From: Flaviflexus sp.
GTDB lineage: Bacteria > Actinomycetota > Actinomycetes > Actinomycetales > Actinomycetaceae
Assembly: GCA_030537635.1 (NCBI GenBank)
Contig: JAUNVM010000019.1
Coordinates: 1-41,974 of the forward strand
Direction: 5' to 3'
DNA: 41,974 nucleotides
Position numbers and translations under genes: made by a program. This document shows, one piece after another, positions 1 to 7,947 of the stretch. Numbering within the stretch: position 1 is the stretch's first letter; each line of letters opens with the position of its first letter. The notes beneath the pieces were generated by a model. The model did no database searches, had not been told where the DNA came from, and worked only from the letters and a program-made list of their open reading frames with translations.

Positions 1-144
1 ATCGCCGTCAATGGTGATGTCTTGGCCGCGCACGTGAATGGTGGCAGGGGCGAGCCCTCTCTCCAGGGCGCGCAGCACCTGGTCTCCCGGCCCGAGGAGA
101 TCGAGCTGGGAAACGTCATCGGGAATGGTGAGAACTGTCGTCAC
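1..144 (-). CDS. phoH: PhoH family protein, N-terminal 48 codons only
   Basis: The gene runs off the left edge, so only the first 48 residues are visible. It starts at GTG (144-142), preceded by GGAGAGG as ribosome binding site. The visible segment has the LLGPGDQVLRALERG and HVRGQDITIDGD stretches typical of the N-terminal domain before the P-loop ATPase domain of PhoH/PhoL proteins. In actinobacteria phoH commonly follows dnaJ and rsmE and precedes ybeY, and it sits here 21 nt after the rsmE stop on the same strand. The ATPase domain itself is outside the window, so the assignment rests on the N-terminal pattern and synteny. Family members are linked to RNA metabolism; the exact role is not visible here. 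Confidence 0.8.
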   Translation of the reverse strand, partial: MTTVLTIPDDVSQLDLLGPGDQVLRALERGLAPATIHVRGQDITIDGD

Positions 145-165
145 GGGTTACCTCTCCGCAATACT

Positions 166-879
166 CTAGTCCCAGTTACCAACATGGTCGCTGGCAATGG
201 CGCAGGCGATCGGCCCGGCGGTGCCCGCCCGCAAGATGCTGGGACCCAGCCGAGCTGGGATGGCGCCGGCCCCCTCAAAGTCGGCAAGCTCGCTCGGGCT
301 GATGCCACCCTCGGGCCCGACAATAAGCCACAGACCGAGGTTGTCCGGCAGCTCGCCAAGGGCCTCGCGCAGGCCGAGTCTCGATCCCGCCTCGAGAATG
401 ATGACCCGCTCGGGCGTGGTCTCGATGGACCGGGCAAGTTCGGCGCTCGTGACTCGCTGGGATATCTCGGCTCGCCAGGACTGGCGGGACTGTTTCATGG
501 CGGCGAGGGCAAGTGCCTCCCAGGAGGCGTGCGCCTTTTTCTCCTTACCCGACCACTTGACGATCGACCGATCGGCGGACCAGGGGATGATGCGGGTAGC
601 GCCCACCGCGATCGCGGCCTCGATGGCCCGCTCATCCCGCCCGCCCTTGGCAAGCGCCTGGACAAGCGTGATCGGGTGACGCGGACCCTGATCGTGCTCG
701 GTCGTGATCGAGCGAAGCTCGCCACCCTCGAGTGTGCAACGCATCCGGGTGCCTCGGCCATCCACCACGTCGAACTCCTCGCCATCACGCAGCCGCATCA
801 CCTTGAGATGCTTGGCCTCGGCGGCGTCAAGCTCGACCCGTTCGGCCAGGTGCGGGGCGTAGAAGACCGGTCGAGTCAC
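166..879 (-). CDS. rsmE: 16S rRNA (uracil-1498-N3)-methyltransferase RsmE
   Basis: A 237-residue protein of the SPOUT (trefoil knot) methyltransferase class, which methylates N3 of U1498 in 16S rRNA using S-adenosylmethionine. The N-terminal PUA-like part is seen in the segment VELDAAEAKHLKVMRLRDGE. The C-terminal knot has LIVGPEGGISPSEL and the following PSILRAGTAG segment, which together form the SAM pocket. Length is normal for the family. The start is GTG at 879-877, overlapping the dnaJ stop in a GTGA junction, so translation is probably coupled to dnaJ. The hrcA–dnaJ–rsmE–phoH order is common in actinobacteria. Confidence 0.95.
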   Translation of the reverse strand: MTRPVFYAPHLAERVELDAAEAKHLKVMRLRDGEEFDVVDGRGTRMRCTLEGGELRSITTEHDQGPRHPITLVQALAKGGRDERAIEAAIAVGATRIIPWSADRSIVKWSGKEKKAHASWEALALAAMKQSRQSWRAEISQRVTSAELARSIETTPERVIILEAGSRLGLREALGELPDNLGLWLIVGPEGGISPSELADFEGAGAIPARLGPSILRAGTAGPIACAIASDHVGNWD

Positions 880-1982
880 CGGAACCTGTCCTTGAAACGG
901 GAGAACATCGAGCTACTTTGGCTCACAACAGTCGGCTGGGGGGATTCCTCACCGCGCAACTTCGCCAACTCGGCCACGAGCTCGCGCTGGCGACCCGAGA
1001 GTTTGGTTGGGGTCAGGACGTTGACGTTGATGATGAGGTTTCCACGCGTGGACTGGTGAAGCTTGCCCACGCCCCTGCCGGGCATGGTGATGTGGTGCCC
1101 GGAGCTCGTACCCGGCTCGATGGTGATTTCTGCCGGACCATCGAAGGTATCTACCGTCATGGTGGTGCCGAGCGCCGCCGCGGTCATCGGAATCTCGATG
1201 TCAAAGACGAGATCATCGCCGCGCCGAGTGAAGACCGGATGGTCCTTGACATAAACGTCGACGAAGAGGTCTCCGGGCGGCCCGCCTGCGGGCCCCACCT
1301 CAGACTGCCCAACCAGCTGAATCCTGGTTCCGGTTTCAACGCCGGCGGGAATGTCAATATCGATGGTCTGCTGGGCGCGCACCCGGCCCTCGCCGGCGCA
1401 GTCCGGGCAGGGATCGGCGATAACGGTGCCGTGGCCATGGCAGGCGCCGCAGGACGAGGTCGTCTGCACCCTCCCGAAGAGGGACTGCGTCACCCTCTTG
1501 ACCGTACCTTCGCCATGGCACACCTGGCAGGTCTGCGGCTCGGCACCCTCGCGCATGCACGTCCCATTGCACGTGGTACACAGGACGGCGGTTTCGACCG
1601 TGAGCTGCTTGACGGTGCCGAACACGGCGTCCTCGAGCTCAATCTTGATGCCCGCCCTGGCATCCTGGCCTCGTCGTCCGCGCGGCACCGGGCCGCGAGC
1701 CGCGGTCGCACCACCGAAGAAGGTATTGAAGATGTCCTGGAAGGCCTCGCCGAAGGAATCGGCTCCTCCACCAAGGGCCGATTCCCCGCCCATGTCATAC
1801 CGGCGCCGCTTCTCCGGATTGGAGAGCACCTCGTAGGCGGCGGTCACCGATTTGAACTCCTCTGCCTTATCCGGTCCGGCAACGTCCGGGTGCAGCCGGC
1901 GAGCCTTCTTCCGGTAGGCGCGCTTGATTTCCTCGGTGGAGGCGCTAACCTCCACCCCGAGAATCTCGTAATAGTTAGCCAC
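876..1982 (-). CDS. dnaJ: Chaperone DnaJ (type I, hrcA-linked)
   Basis: A 368-residue type I DnaJ co-chaperone that would stimulate DnaK ATPase activity. It has the J domain with HPD at residues 31-33, a G/F-rich linker (about 65-105), four cysteine repeats between residues 135 and 198, and two beta-barrel substrate-binding domains ending near residue 340. The first zinc repeat reads CTTCNGTC instead of CxxCxGxG: its last glycine is replaced by cysteine (residue 142). Repeats 2-4 (CQVCHGEG, CGACHGHG, CPDCAGEG) are canonical. The start is GTG with AAGGGA upstream. It lies 38 nt after hrcA and overlaps rsmE by 4 nt. This is the hrcA-linked paralogue often called DnaJ2 in actinobacteria; no dnaK or grpE is in the window. 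Confidence 0.96.
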   Translation of the reverse strand: MANYYEILGVEVSASTEEIKRAYRKKARRLHPDVAGPDKAEEFKSVTAAYEVLSNPEKRRRYDMGGESALGGGADSFGEAFQDIFNTFFGGATAARGPVPRGRRGQDARAGIKIELEDAVFGTVKQLTVETAVLCTTCNGTCMREGAEPQTCQVCHGEGTVKRVTQSLFGRVQTTSSCGACHGHGTVIADPCPDCAGEGRVRAQQTIDIDIPAGVETGTRIQLVGQSEVGPAGGPPGDLFVDVYVKDHPVFTRRGDDLVFDIEIPMTAAALGTTMTVDTFDGPAEITIEPGTSSGHHITMPGRGVGKLHQSTRGNLIINVNVLTPTKLSGRQRELVAELAKLRGEESPQPTVVSQSSSMFSRFKDRFR

Positions 1983-2020
1983 GTGGTCCCTTCACTGTTT
2001 GGCTGGCCGTTCCCAATGAA

Positions 2021-3019
2021 CTAGGAGCCAAGGATCTTTGTCAAGTATCTGGCCACGGCCCGAACACAGGCCATGGTCGTCGGGTAGTCCATCCGGGTCG
2101 GTCCGACGATGCCGAGCCGGGCCGAACCGATCCCGTAGGACGAGGTGATAACCGAGGTTTCGGCCAGGCCCTCCTCGACGTTTTCCGCGCCGATCGTGAT
2201 GGTCAGATCATCGGAGAGCTCCGCAAACAACCGCATGAGCACCACCTGTTCCTCCAAGGCGTCGAGCACCGGAGAGATGCTGCGCGGGAAGTCCGGCGTG
2301 GTCCGAGCAAGATTGGCCGTACCGGCAAGCACGAAGCGCTCCTCGCCCTGCTCGCTCATCGCCTCCGCAACCGCCCGGGCGAGGATGGCGGCAGCTTCCC
2401 GATCGGCCCGCTCCAGATCGGCACACGCCTCGAAAGCGGTGAGCTCCACCTCCGGTGCGCTGCACCCGGCGAGGGCCGCGGACAACCGGGCGGACAGCGT
2501 GCGGGCGCGCTCGGGGCCGAGCGGCAGCTCGAGAGTGCGCTGCTCGACCCGGCCGGATTCGGTGATGATGACGAGTAGGCACATGCGCTCAGACAGGGTG
2601 AGCACCTCGACACGGCGAAGCGTCATCCGGTCAAGATCGGGGTACTGGACGATGGCGAGCTGGTGGGTGAGCTGGGCGAGCAGTCGGCCCGCCCGCAAGA
2701 CGACGTCATCGAGATCGACCGCCCCGTCCAGCCAACGTTCAATCGCCTGCCGCTCGGGTGCCGACAACGGCTTGAGCTGGGAGATGGAATCGACGAAGGT
2801 GCGGTATCCAGTATCGGTGGGCACCCGTCCGGCCGAGGTGTGCGGCTGGTGGATGAGACCGATCTCCTCCAACGCCGCCATATCATTGCGGATCGTCGCT
2901 GGGGAGACATCGAAGTCGTGACGCTCGGTCAGCGCCTTGGACCCCACCGGCTCGCGCGTGTGAACGTAGTCCTCAACGATCGCCTGAAGCACCCGCAGGC
3001 GGCGCTCATCGCTGCGCAT
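2021..3019 (-). CDS. hrcA: Heat-inducible transcription repressor HrcA
   Basis: A 332-residue HrcA, the repressor that binds CIRCE and controls class I heat-shock genes. The N-terminal winged helix contains SPATIRNDMAALEEIGLIHQ and TSAGRVPTDTGYRTFVD; the GAF-like dimerisation domain follows, with the conserved ending GIVGPTRMDYPTTMACVRAVARYL. A longer frame reaches an ATG at 3049, but that codon lies inside the CIRCE operator. The ATG at 3019-3017 has AAAGGAG 6 nt upstream, so I chose it. It is the first gene of the hrcA–dnaJ–rsmE–phoH operon and is very likely autoregulated through CIRCE. Confidence 0.96.
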   Translation of the reverse strand: MRSDERRLRVLQAIVEDYVHTREPVGSKALTERHDFDVSPATIRNDMAALEEIGLIHQPHTSAGRVPTDTGYRTFVDSISQLKPLSAPERQAIERWLDGAVDLDDVVLRAGRLLAQLTHQLAIVQYPDLDRMTLRRVEVLTLSERMCLLVIITESGRVEQRTLELPLGPERARTLSARLSAALAGCSAPEVELTAFEACADLERADREAAAILARAVAEAMSEQGEERFVLAGTANLARTTPDFPRSISPVLDALEEQVVLMRLFAELSDDLTITIGAENVEEGLAETSVITSSYGIGSARLGIVGPTRMDYPTTMACVRAVARYLTKILGS

Positions 3020-3035
3020 AGGGCACTCCTTTCCA

Positions 3036-3062
3036 TTCGCACTCGACATGCCCGAGTGCTAA
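3036..3062. promoter_or_regulatory. CIRCE operator (HrcA binding site)
   Basis: Inverted repeat TTCGCACTC - N9 (GACATGCCC) - GAGTGCTAA. The consensus is TTAGCACTC-N9-GAGTGCTAA, so only one arm base differs (C for A at position 3) and the spacer is exactly 9. It lies 16 nt upstream of the chosen hrcA start and overlaps the predicted transcription start, as expected for HrcA autoregulation. Confidence 0.95.
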
Positions 3063-3090
3063 TTCTACGCCCGTTGCCCGCCTGTGCCTA
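3062..3090 (-). promoter_or_regulatory. Putative sigma-70-type promoter of hrcA operon
   Basis: On the minus strand a TAGAAT -10 hexamer (3067-3062) is preceded by a 17-nt spacer and a weak TAGGCA -35 (3090-3085, 4 of 6 matches to TTGACA). The predicted start near 3055 falls inside CIRCE, which explains repression. Confidence 0.6.
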
Positions 3091-3094
3091 CTCT
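3089..3094 (+). promoter_or_regulatory. -10 hexamer for a probably leaderless DUF3097 mRNA
   Basis: TACTCT lies 6 nt before the ATG at 3101, and no Shine-Dalgarno is present. In actinobacteria TANNNT at this distance places the transcription start at the start codon. It overlaps the opposite-strand -35 of the hrcA promoter. Confidence 0.5.
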
Positions 3095-3100
3095 GGTGCC

Positions 3101-3934
3101 ATGAGAGTTTCGCGACCGAGCGGCCGAGCCCGCCTGCGCCCCCAAACCACCGTCGAGGCCCGTCCCGGCCTCGTCGTCGAAGACGTCACCTCGGGTTTTG
3201 TCGGAGAGATACTCGAGGTGAGCAAGGTGGCGGGCGAGCTCCTCATGGTGCTGGAGGATCGCCACGGAAAGCGGCGCCGGTTTCCGCTTGGGCCCGGATT
3301 TTGGATTGATGGCGAGCCGGTCAATCTCATCGGGCCGACCGCACAGCCTGCCCGGACGGGGCTCGAGCTGACCGCCTCCGGTTCGGTGCGCACCCGGGAA
3401 CGCGCCCGAACCATGGCGCCCCACCGGCTGTGGGTGGAGGGCCGGCACGACTGGCAGCTCATCGACAAGGTGTGGGGCGAGGATCTGCGCCGCGAGGGCA
3501 TCGCTGTTGAGGAGCTCGCCGGGGTGGACCGCTTGGGAGACATGCTCGCTCAGTTTCGACCCACGCCGACGCGGCGCGCCGCCGTCCTCGTCGACCATTT
3601 CCTGCCCGGCACGAAGGAGTATCGGATCGTCACCGAGCTCCTGGCCGGATATCCGGAGGGCTCGGTGCTCGCCCTCGGTCACCCCTTCGTCGATGTCTGG
3701 CAGGCGATTAAGCCCGAGCGAGTCGGATTGACGGCGTGGCCAGAAATCCCGCGCGACGAGGACATCAAGGTGGGCACACTAGCCCGACTCGGACTGCCGC
3801 ACGACACGGTGGCTGACGTGGGTCGGGGCTGGCAGATGATCTTGGCTCGGGTGCGGAACTGGAAGGATCTCGAGCCCGCCCTGCTGGGCCGGGTTGAAGA
3901 GCTCATTGACTTTCTCGCCCCGCCCCAGGCCTAG
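3101..3934 (+). CDS. DUF3097 family protein with Toprim-like motifs
   Basis: A 277-residue protein that I recognise as the actinobacterial family DUF3097, whose function is not established. Residues about 18-80 form a small beta-rich module (GLVVEDVTSGFVGEILEV, then RRRFPLGPGFWIDGEPVNL). The second half has LWVEGRHDWQLIDKVWG (residues 110-126; E113, D117) and AVLVDHFLPGTKE (161-173; D165). This resembles the E...D-x-D-PG arrangement of Toprim domains such as RNase M5, but the second acidic residue of the DxD motif is not conserved (D-H-F). The ATG at 3101 is chosen because the homologous region begins there and a TACTCT hexamer precedes it; the longer upstream frame is antisense to hrcA. It lies divergent from hrcA and convergent with hemW. 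Confidence 0.85.
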   Translation: MRVSRPSGRARLRPQTTVEARPGLVVEDVTSGFVGEILEVSKVAGELLMVLEDRHGKRRRFPLGPGFWIDGEPVNLIGPTAQPARTGLELTASGSVRTRERARTMAPHRLWVEGRHDWQLIDKVWGEDLRREGIAVEELAGVDRLGDMLAQFRPTPTRRAAVLVDHFLPGTKEYRIVTELLAGYPEGSVLALGHPFVDVWQAIKPERVGLTAWPEIPRDEDIKVGTLARLGLPHDTVADVGRGWQMILARVRNWKDLEPALLGRVEELIDFLAPPQA

Positions 3935-3957
3935 CCTTCTCCCGCCCGGGATCGCCT

Positions 3958-3984
3958 GTCGAGGCGAGGCTACCTGGCCTCGAC
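3958..3984 (+). terminator. Possible DUF3097/hemW convergent terminator hairpin
   Basis: Perfect 8-bp inverted repeat GTCGAGGC / GCCTCGAC with an 11-nt loop that contains the hemW stop codon. It lies 24 nt after the DUF3097 stop. There is no U-tract, so terminator function is uncertain. Confidence 0.3.
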
Positions 3985-5178
3985 GAGGGCGCGGATAACG
4001 ACATCGGCAAGGAGGCGTCCGCGCAGCGTAAGCACGAGCCGGCCGGCGGAAAGCGCCTCCGGTTCGATAAGCCCGTCCCGGGCGAGCTCCGCCGCGGCCA
4101 GGCGGCGTGCCTCATGACCGGTGACCACCCCGAGGTCGAGGTCGATACCGGTGGCGAGGCGGATGCCCAGCATGATGTCCTCATCCACGCGCTGGTCGGG
4201 GGTAAGAACCTCGTAGTCGGCAACCGCCAGTATGGGATCGGGGGCTCCGATCGGATCTGCGATGCCGAGCCGGGCGGCGTAGGCGCGCGGATGCTTGATA
4301 TTCCACAGGCGCACGCCGTTGATATGGGAGTGGGCACCGGGCCCAAAACCCCACCAGTCATCGCCTCGCCAATAGTGCAGATTGTGCCGTGCCTCGTGGC
4401 CGGGGCGGGCCCAGTTGGACACCTCATACCACCGATATCCGGCGGCGCTGAGCAGCTCTTCGGCCAGCTCATACTTGTCGGCCTGATCATCGGGATCGGT
4501 GGGCGGAAGCACCCCACGGGCCACCTGCGCCCCCATCTTCGTTCCCGGCTCAATGCCCAGGCCGTAGGCGGAGATGTGGTCGGGGCCGATGTCGATGGCG
4601 GCGCGCAGTGAGTCGCGCCAGTCGCTGAGGCTTTCCCCCGGCGTGCCGTAGATGAGGTCGAGGGAGGTATCGAGACCGGCCTGCCGGGCCCACTCGATGA
4701 CCTGGGGTACCCGCTCTGGGGTGTGCTGGCGATCAAGGGTGGCGAGCACGTGCCCAACCGCAGATTGCATGCCGACCGACACGCGGGTGAATCCGGCGGC
4801 CTTGAGCTCCGCCAGGTACCGCTCATCGACCGTCTCCGGATTGGCTTCGGTGGTCACCTCCGCACCGGGAGCAAGACCGAAGGCGAGCTCGAGGGAACCA
4901 AGAATATTGGCGAGTTGGGCGGCGCGCAAAAAGGTGGGCGTGCCGCCACCGAAGAAGACCGTGGATAGTTCCCGGGTGGTGCCCAACTCGGTGGCCACCG
5001 CACCGATCTCGGCCAGCACGGTCGAATGGTATTCCGCCGGGGTCGCCCCCGGGCCCAGCGTGGTGGAGGTGTAGGTGTTGAAATCGCAATAGCCGCAGCG
5101 CAGCCGGCAAAACGGCACGTGCACGTAGGCTGAGAAGGGCCGCCCAGACGGGTGGAGGAGCGGCAGGGAGTCAGGCAC
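3970..5178 (-). CDS. hemW: Radical SAM family heme chaperone HemW
   Basis: A 402-residue HemW-type protein (long annotated as oxygen-independent coproporphyrinogen oxidase-like; now considered a heme chaperone). The [4Fe-4S] motif is CRLRCGYC near the N terminus, in the context YVHVPFCRLRCGYCDFNTY, which lacks the extra cysteine of true HemN. It is followed by FFGGGTPTFL and the EANPET SAM-binding segment; the C-terminal HemN_C domain ends in LTLRGRLLADVVIRAL. The frame extends 49 codons upstream, but that part overlaps trmB. GTG at 5178-5176 gives the usual length and overlaps the trmB stop by 8 nt, implying coupling. It is the last gene of the lepA–micro-ORF–trmB–hemW operon. Confidence 0.93.
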   Translation of the reverse strand: MPDSLPLLHPSGRPFSAYVHVPFCRLRCGYCDFNTYTSTTLGPGATPAEYHSTVLAEIGAVATELGTTRELSTVFFGGGTPTFLRAAQLANILGSLELAFGLAPGAEVTTEANPETVDERYLAELKAAGFTRVSVGMQSAVGHVLATLDRQHTPERVPQVIEWARQAGLDTSLDLIYGTPGESLSDWRDSLRAAIDIGPDHISAYGLGIEPGTKMGAQVARGVLPPTDPDDQADKYELAEELLSAAGYRWYEVSNWARPGHEARHNLHYWRGDDWWGFGPGAHSHINGVRLWNIKHPRAYAARLGIADPIGAPDPILAVADYEVLTPDQRVDEDIMLGIRLATGIDLDLGVVTGHEARRLAAAELARDGLIEPEALSAGRLVLTLRGRLLADVVIRALVEAR

Positions 5179-5911
5179 GGGTGGCCACCAGATCGTAGAC
5201 CTGTCGCCCCGCTGCAACGCCCTTTGTTTCAAACCGGGTGACGATCCGCTCGCGGTAGCGGGGGGCAAATCCACCGGTGATTCCCGCCTCGGATGGGTCA
5301 TCGGGATCCGGGCGTTCCCCGGCATGCTGGTTGACCAGTCCGGCGGCCGCGATCGCGTCCCTCATCTGCCAGGCGTAATCCGCCCAGTCCGTGGCCAACC
5401 GCCACACGCCATCCTCCGCCAGCACCTCGCCGACCTGGCGGGCAAAGGACTCGGTGACCAGGCGCCGTTTGCGGTGCCGCTTCTTTGGCCACGGATCGGG
5501 AAAGAAGGTCCACAGCTCATCAACCGGCCGGGATAGCTGGCCGAGCGCACTCGTCGCATCGGCATAGATGATGCGGAGGTTGGTGATTCCAACCTTCTCG
5601 GCGCGATGAATCGCGGCGGCAATACCCGGCCACCACACATCGAGAGCAAGGTGGTTGATGTCGGGGTGGGCGGCGGCGTGGGCAACAATCTGCTCCCCGG
5701 CACCCGAACCCACTTCGACGATAAGCGGGGCGGTACGGCCGAAGGCGGCGTCCACATCGATGGGTCCGGCCACCGATGTCGAAGCCTCGCCGCGAACCGG
5801 GTCGATGAGATAGCGCTCCCCCACCCGCTCCAGCGTGGTGCGATGCCGCTGCGGCATGCGGCCGCCGCGCCGGGCGAAGGAGGTGACGCGACGCGGATGT
5901 GGAACGCTCAT
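5171..5911 (-). CDS. trmB: tRNA (guanine-N7-)-methyltransferase TrmB
   Basis: A 246-residue Rossmann-fold methyltransferase forming m7G46 in tRNA. The SAM-binding motif is IVEVGSGAGEQIVAHA, the acidic loop is YADA, and the hallmark FFPDPWPKKRHRKRRLV is intact. The C terminus GIAPRYRER-like segment (GGFAPRYRERIVTRFE) is also typical. The chosen ATG (5911-5909) begins [10 protein letters not shown] longer frame to 6016 would run antisense-like through lepA and has no family similarity. The start overlaps the stop of the micro-ORF (ATGA), and the stop overlaps the hemW start. The GGAG SD candidate lies about 12 nt upstream inside the micro-ORF, so coupling is probably important. Confidence 0.94.
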   Translation of the reverse strand: MSVPHPRRVTSFARRGGRMPQRHRTTLERVGERYLIDPVRGEASTSVAGPIDVDAAFGRTAPLIVEVGSGAGEQIVAHAAAHPDINHLALDVWWPGIAAAIHRAEKVGITNLRIIYADATSALGQLSRPVDELWTFFPDPWPKKRHRKRRLVTESFARQVGEVLAEDGVWRLATDWADYAWQMRDAIAAAGLVNQHAGERPDPDDPSEAGITGGFAPRYRERIVTRFETKGVAAGRQVYDLVATRA

Positions 5912-5979
5912 CGCCGACCCGATCTCCGCCCGAGAATCCAGATAAGGGCGAGTAGACCGAGGAGAATGAGCCACTTCAC
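5908..5979 (-). CDS. Putative 23-residue single-pass membrane microprotein between lepA and trmB
   Basis: This ORF is too short for routine gene calling. It starts at GTG (5979-5977), overlapping the lepA stop in a GTGA junction, and ends at TGA (5910-5908), overlapping the trmB start in an ATGA junction. It therefore fills the 64-nt lepA–trmB gap exactly. The product is predicted to be Lys-Trp, then about 14 strongly hydrophobic residues ([13 protein letters not shown]), then a basic tail ending GRRSGRR. This is a single short membrane helix with a positive C-terminal end. I know no family for it. The double coupling and coherent hydrophobicity argue for translation, but its small size means chance cannot be excluded. 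It may act simply to keep ribosomes moving from lepA to trmB. Confidence 0.55.
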   Translation of the reverse strand: MKWLILLGLLALIWILGRRSGRR

Positions 5980-7814
5980 GACTTGTCACCCACCGGGGAG
6001 TCGGTGAGGGCGGCAACGAAGGCCTCCTGTGGCACGTCCACCCGGCCGATCGCCTTCATCCGCTTCTTGCCTTCCTTCTGCTTTTCCAGCAGCTTGCGCT
6101 TGCGGGAAATATCGCCGCCGTAGCACTTGGCCAGCATGTCCTTACGCAGGGCGCGAATGGTTTCGCGGGCGATGATGCGAGAACCGATAGCGGCCTGGAT
6201 GGGAATTTCGAACTGCTGGCGGGGAATGAGCTTCTTCAGCCGGCCCGCCATGTCCGAACCGTAGGCGTAGGCCTGATCGCGGTGGACAATCGCGGAGAAG
6301 GCATCAACCTTCTCGTGATTGAGGAGAATATCGACCTTGACAAGATCCGCCGTCTGCTCCCCATCATCCGAGTAGTCAAGGGAGGCATATCCACGGGTGC
6401 GGGATTTCAATTGGTCAAAGAAGTCGAAGACGATTTCGGCCAGCGGCAGCCGATAGTGCATCTCCACCCGCTCCTCGGACAGGTAGTCCATACCCTCCAT
6501 GGATCCGCGCCTCGACTGGCACAGCTCCATGATGGTGCCAATGTAGTCGGCGGGCGTGAGGATGGTGGCATTGACCATGGGTTCGGAGATGTCGGCCACC
6601 TTGCCGTCCGGGAATTCCGAGGGATTCGTGACCTCGGTGCGGGTCCCGTCCTCCAGGGTGACATCGTAAATCACCGACGGTGCGGTGGCGATGAGGTCGA
6701 GATCGAACTCGCGCTCGAGCCGCTCACGCACAATCTCGAGGTGGAGCAGGCCGAGGAAGCCACAGCGGAATCCGAATCCGAGTGCGGCGGAGCTTTCCGG
6801 TTCGAAGGTGAGCGCGGCATCGTTGAGCTTGAGCTTATCGAGGGCTTCGCGCAGATTCGGGAAATCCGAACCGTCAATGGGGTAGATCCCGGAAAAGACC
6901 ATGGGCTTGGGGTCAAGGTAGCCGGGCAGGGCCTCGGAGGCCGGATCTTGGGCGGTCGTCACCGTGTCGCCCACCCGCGACTGGCGCACATCCTTCACCC
7001 CGGTGATGAGGTAGCCAACCTCGCCTACCCCGAGTGCGGTACACGGCTGGGGCTCCGGCGAAATGACACCGAGCTCCAGCAGCTCGTGGGTCGAATCGGT
7101 CGACATCATCTGGACCTTTTCCCGGCCCGTGAGCTTGCCATCGGTGACGCGTACATAGGTGACGACGCCCCGGTAGGTGTCGTAGACCGAATCAAAGATC
7201 ATGGCGCGGGCCGGCTGATCGGCATCGCCGTTGGGGGCGGGAACTTCGCCAACAATGCGGTCGAGCAGCTCGGCCACCCCCTCCCCCGTCTTACCGGAAA
7301 CCCGCAGGCAGTCCTCGGGCTCCCCGCCGATGAGCGAGGCGAGCTCCTCGGCATACTTCTCCGGCTGGGCGGCGGGCAGGTCGATCTTGTTGAGAACGGG
7401 CAGGATCGTCAGATAGTTTTCCAGCGCCATGTAGAGATTGGCGAGGGTCTGAGCCTCAATTCCCTGCGCGGCATCGACGAGAAGAATCGCGCCCTCGCAG
7501 GCGGCCAGCGAGCGCGAGACCTCATAAGAGAAGTCGACGTGCCCGGGAGTGTCGATCATGTTAAGAACGTATTCGCTTCCGTCCTTTTCCCAGGGCATGC
7601 GCACCGCCTGGGACTTAATCGTGATGCCCCGCTCTCGCTCAATGTCCATCCGGTCAAGGTACTGGGCGCGCATGACGCGCTCCTCGACGATGCCGGTGAG
7701 CTGGAGCATCCGGTCGGCAAGTGTCGACTTGCCATGATCAATGTGCGCGATAATACAAAAATTGCGCAGCTGTGCGGGAGGGGTGGCCCCCGGCTGAAGA
7801 CTCGGATGGTTCAC
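5976..7814 (-). CDS. lepA: Elongation factor 4 (LepA)
   Basis: A 612-residue translational GTPase that can back-translocate ribosomes. G motifs are [14 protein letters not shown] (G1), RERGITIK (G2), DTPGHVDF (G3), NKIDLP (G4) and the SGKTGEG region (G5). Domain II, the EF-G III/V-like domains and the LepA-specific C-terminal domain ([25 protein letters not shown]) are all present, and length is typical. The frame opens at GTG 7835, but GTG at 7814-7812 follows AGAGGAGATAT, so I prefer that start. The stop overlaps the micro-ORF start. It is divergent from the membrane protein at 7948. Confidence 0.96.
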   Translation of the reverse strand: MNHPSLQPGATPPAQLRNFCIIAHIDHGKSTLADRMLQLTGIVEERVMRAQYLDRMDIERERGITIKSQAVRMPWEKDGSEYVLNMIDTPGHVDFSYEVSRSLAACEGAILLVDAAQGIEAQTLANLYMALENYLTILPVLNKIDLPAAQPEKYAEELASLIGGEPEDCLRVSGKTGEGVAELLDRIVGEVPAPNGDADQPARAMIFDSVYDTYRGVVTYVRVTDGKLTGREKVQMMSTDSTHELLELGVISPEPQPCTALGVGEVGYLITGVKDVRQSRVGDTVTTAQDPASEALPGYLDPKPMVFSGIYPIDGSDFPNLREALDKLKLNDAALTFEPESSAALGFGFRCGFLGLLHLEIVRERLEREFDLDLIATAPSVIYDVTLEDGTRTEVTNPSEFPDGKVADISEPMVNATILTPADYIGTIMELCQSRRGSMEGMDYLSEERVEMHYRLPLAEIVFDFFDQLKSRTRGYASLDYSDDGEQTADLVKVDILLNHEKVDAFSAIVHRDQAYAYGSDMAGRLKKLIPRQQFEIPIQAAIGSRIIARETIRALRKDMLAKCYGGDISRKRKLLEKQKEGKKRMKAIGRVDVPQEAFVAALTDSPVGDKS

Positions 7815-7899
7815 ATATCTCCTCTCATCGCACACAGTCTACCGAAGGCCCTCCACGACACCGCCCTGGGCGGGTGAGGACCCGGCCACCTCTTCGCCG

Positions 7900-7931
7900 G
7901 TAGCCGAGAATGAGACTTCTTTCTCGGCTAC
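7900..7931. repeat. Perfect 11-bp inverted repeat in the lepA / 7948 divergent region
   Basis: GTAGCCGAGAA (7900-7910) and TTCTCGGCTAC (7921-7931) are exact reverse complements with a 10-nt loop. The repeat ends 16 nt before the ATG at 7948, a gene without a visible Shine-Dalgarno, and lies 86 nt upstream of lepA. It could be an operator or an RNA hairpin in the 5' leader of the plus-strand gene; the sequence does not decide. Confidence 0.6.
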
Positions 7932-7947
7932 GTGGCACAGTTGATTT

